Shown piece after piece: positions 62,379 to 64,000 of a stretch of DNA of 64,000 nt (its first letter is position 1; each line of letters opens with the position of its first letter). A model generated the notes under the pieces. That model was not told the origin of the DNA. It saw nothing but the letters and a program-made list of their open reading frames with translations, and searched no databases. Source of the DNA: Flexivirga endophytica (GTDB lineage: Bacteria > Actinomycetota > Actinomycetes > Actinomycetales > Dermatophilaceae); NCBI RefSeq assembly GCF_014640635.1, contig NZ_BMHI01000002.1, forward strand, positions 558,001-622,000. The letters are read 5' to 3'. A program made the position numbers and the translations under genes.

Positions 62379-63188
62379 ATGAGGACTTCACGAACACTTG
62401 ACTACCGACTGCACGACGTCGACGAGCACACCCTGCTCGCCTGTGATCCGCCCGGCGGGCACCGCATCGTCGAGGCGTTCGGCGATGTCGCGATGGCCGA
62501 CCACATCGCCGTCGTGGTGCCGGGCAACGGCCACCACCTCGGCAACTACTTCACCGACCGCGGCCCCGTCAGCCCGCGTGCCCGCGGTGCGGTGGTGCTG
62601 CGCGCCATGCAGGTAGCAGCGCCCGACCAGCACGTGGCCGTGGTCGTCTGGGTCGGCTACCGCACACCGGCCGGTATGGCGGCCGCGTTCTTCAACCCCG
62701 CTGCCCGCGAGGGCGCCGACGACCTGGCCCGGCTCACGCACTACCTGCCCCGCTCGGCGCACCTGACGCTGATCGGGCACAGCTACGGCAGTGCGGTCTG
62801 CGGTCTCGCCCTCCCGATCGCTCGGGCCGACGACTGCGTCGCCCTCGGCAGCGCCGGCATGGGCGTATGGCGCCGAGATCAGCTCGGCTCCGGCACGCGC
62901 CTGTGGGCCGCGCAGGCCGAGTCCGACTGGATCCGGTTCTTCCCGCACGGCCGGATCGGCCGGCTCGGCCTGGGTCGCCCGCCGCTGCACCCCGCCATAC
63001 ACGCGACGCGGTTCGGGACCGGCGACATCACCGGGCACTGCGGCTACTACACCGAGCACAGTGAGTCGCTGCGCAACCTCGCCCGCATCGCGGTGGGTCG
63101 GTATGACGCGGTGACACCGGCCGGCGCAACCGTCGCGACCGGCGAGCCCGCACCGTCCAACCGCCGACTCGTTGAGGTGACGGCATGA
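62379..63188 (+). CDS. Alpha/beta hydrolase, DUF1023-like
   Basis: A 269-residue hydrolase-fold protein resembling DUF1023 proteins. The nucleophile elbow is GHSYGS (Ser about residue 137); an acidic residue in SAGMGVWRRDQ and His in HPAIHATRFGTGDITGHCG complete likely catalytic positions. No signal peptide. It overlaps the downstream ABC ATPase gene by four bases, so it belongs to that operon. Substrate unknown. Confidence 0.8.
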   Translation: MRTSRTLDYRLHDVDEHTLLACDPPGGHRIVEAFGDVAMADHIAVVVPGNGHHLGNYFTDRGPVSPRARGAVVLRAMQVAAPDQHVAVVVWVGYRTPAGMAAAFFNPAAREGADDLARLTHYLPRSAHLTLIGHSYGSAVCGLALPIARADDCVALGSAGMGVWRRDQLGSGTRLWAAQAESDWIRFFPHGRIGRLGLGRPPLHPAIHATRFGTGDITGHCGYYTEHSESLRNLARIAVGRYDAVTPAGATVATGEPAPSNRRLVEVTA

Positions 63189-64000
63189 ACACCCGGACGA
63201 GCACGGCCAACACCCGGCCGGCGGTCCGGTGCGAAGGACTGCGCAAGAGCTACCCGCGCCGCGGCGTGGTGCTCGACGGACTCGACCTGGCCGTCGCGCC
63301 CGGCACCGTGCACGGCCTGCTCGGTCCGAACGGGGCGGGCAAGACGACCGCCGTACGGATCCTCGCAACGCTGCAACGCTTCGACTCGGGCCGCGCGGAG
63401 GTCGCCGGCTGCGACGTGGCGAGCGACCCCGCCGGCGTGCGCGCCCGGATCGGGATGGCCGGACAGTACGCCGCGGTGGACGAGGTGCTGACCGGCAGAC
63501 AGAACCTGGTGATGTTCGCGCGGCTGCATCACCTGCGGGCCCGGGCGGCGCGGCTGCGGGCAGCGGAGCTGCTGGAGCGGTTCGACCTCGAAGCCGCCGC
63601 CGACCGCCCCGTGCGGCACTACTCCGGCGGCATGCGGCGCCGGCTCGATCTCGCGGTCAGCATGATCCGCAGCGCCCGCGTGCTCTTCCTCGACGAACCG
63701 AGCACCGGGCTGGACCCCCGCAGCCGGAACGAGGTGTGGGAGGCGGTGCGTGAACTCGCGGCAGGGGGCACGACCGTGCTGCTCACGACCCAGTACCTGG
63801 AAGAGGCGGACCGGCTGTGTGACCGGATCTCGGTGATGAACCACGGACGGATCGTGGCCGAGGGGTCGCCGGCCGAACTCAAGGCTCGGGTGGGCGGCAG
63901 CCTGGACGATGCGTTCCTCGACCTCACCGGCCGGCCGGCCCTGCTCACCCCACGAAGTTCTCCTCCACTGCGCTCCCCCGATACTTCGCGGGGACCCCGA
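63185..64000 (+). CDS. ABC transporter ATP-binding protein, DrrA-like (3' end beyond window)
   Basis: The first 272 codons of an ABC ATPase; no stop before the right edge. Walker A is GPNGAGKTT near residues 43-51, Q-loop GMAGQYAAVDEVLTG, signature YSGGMRRRLDLAVS, Walker B ARVLFLDEPSTGLD, H-loop VLLTTQYLEEA. The C-terminal LDDAFLDLTGR pattern is typical of daunorubicin-resistance (DrrA) ATPases, which power efflux of drugs or lipids. A membrane partner is expected just beyond the window. Confidence 0.9.
   Translation, partial: MNTRTSTANTRPAVRCEGLRKSYPRRGVVLDGLDLAVAPGTVHGLLGPNGAGKTTAVRILATLQRFDSGRAEVAGCDVASDPAGVRARIGMAGQYAAVDEVLTGRQNLVMFARLHHLRARAARLRAAELLERFDLEAAADRPVRHYSGGMRRRLDLAVSMIRSARVLFLDEPSTGLDPRSRNEVWEAVRELAAGGTTVLLTTQYLEEADRLCDRISVMNHGRIVAEGSPAELKARVGGSLDDAFLDLTGRPALLTPRSSPPLRSPDTSRGPR

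Overview
The window is a GC-rich piece of an actinobacterial chromosome. A WhiB regulator is flanked by a PonA2-type penicillin-binding protein, a metallophosphoesterase and two ArsA-like ATPases, the same block seen in Mycobacterium (Rv3679-Rv3683). The general gene content suggests a member of the Micrococcales, perhaps Dermacoccaceae or Intrasporangiaceae; that placement is an inference. One gene is cut by each edge of the window.

Bases 1-8446 hold a complete-looking peptide-uptake operon (binding protein, two permeases, two ATPases), an M55 D-aminopeptidase, a LysR regulator, an Asp/Glu-type racemase and a D-cysteine desulfhydrase-like PLP enzyme. Together they look like a pathway for importing peptides and breaking down those with D-residues. 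Bases 8595-28818 are mixed chromosomal genes: an amidotransferase, a scramblase-like protein, an MMPL exporter with its TetR regulator, an AsnC regulator with an M20 amidohydrolase and MFS transporter, a Sco1 lipoprotein, a MarR-ClC pair with a 25-bp palindromic operator, a frameshifted ThrE-like exporter, a Pip/YhgE-like membrane protein with TetR, a hemerythrin protein and an OsmC protein. Two genes here are visibly decayed.

Bases 29604-31549 carry a ParR-ParM-like (actin-type) partition pair on the chromosome, with degenerate repeats upstream. Immediately next to it lies a 20.8-kb genomic island, 31770-52607, bounded by a 22-bp direct repeat whose right copy is the 3' end of an intact tRNA-Pro(CGG) gene. 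The island encodes a tyrosine integrase, with repeated putative arm sites at both ends, and a Gabija-type GajAB anti-phage pair. It also has an IS256-family insertion with 8-bp target duplication that interrupts the last codons of a small helix-turn-helix gene (an intact paralogue lies elsewhere in the island), and a type I restriction-modification operon. In that operon hsdR-hsdS are separated from hsdM by five other genes: a DUF3800 protein, a PD-(D/E)XK-like protein, an unknown 132-residue protein, an unknown 283-residue protein and a PIN-domain RNase. Small regulators and zinc-finger proteins and a DUF2314-DUF2185-like protein follow.

Bases 52810-64000 return to conserved chromosome: fructosamine kinase-like protein, metallophosphoesterase, YqeY, PonA2, WhiB4-like regulator, two Get3/ArsA-like ATPases, a NarL-type two-component system, a DUF1023-like hydrolase and the start of a DrrA-like ABC exporter.

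The strongest candidates for something new are the five genes embedded within the type I RM operon, and the way partition, integration and two defence systems sit together at one tRNA-Pro locus.
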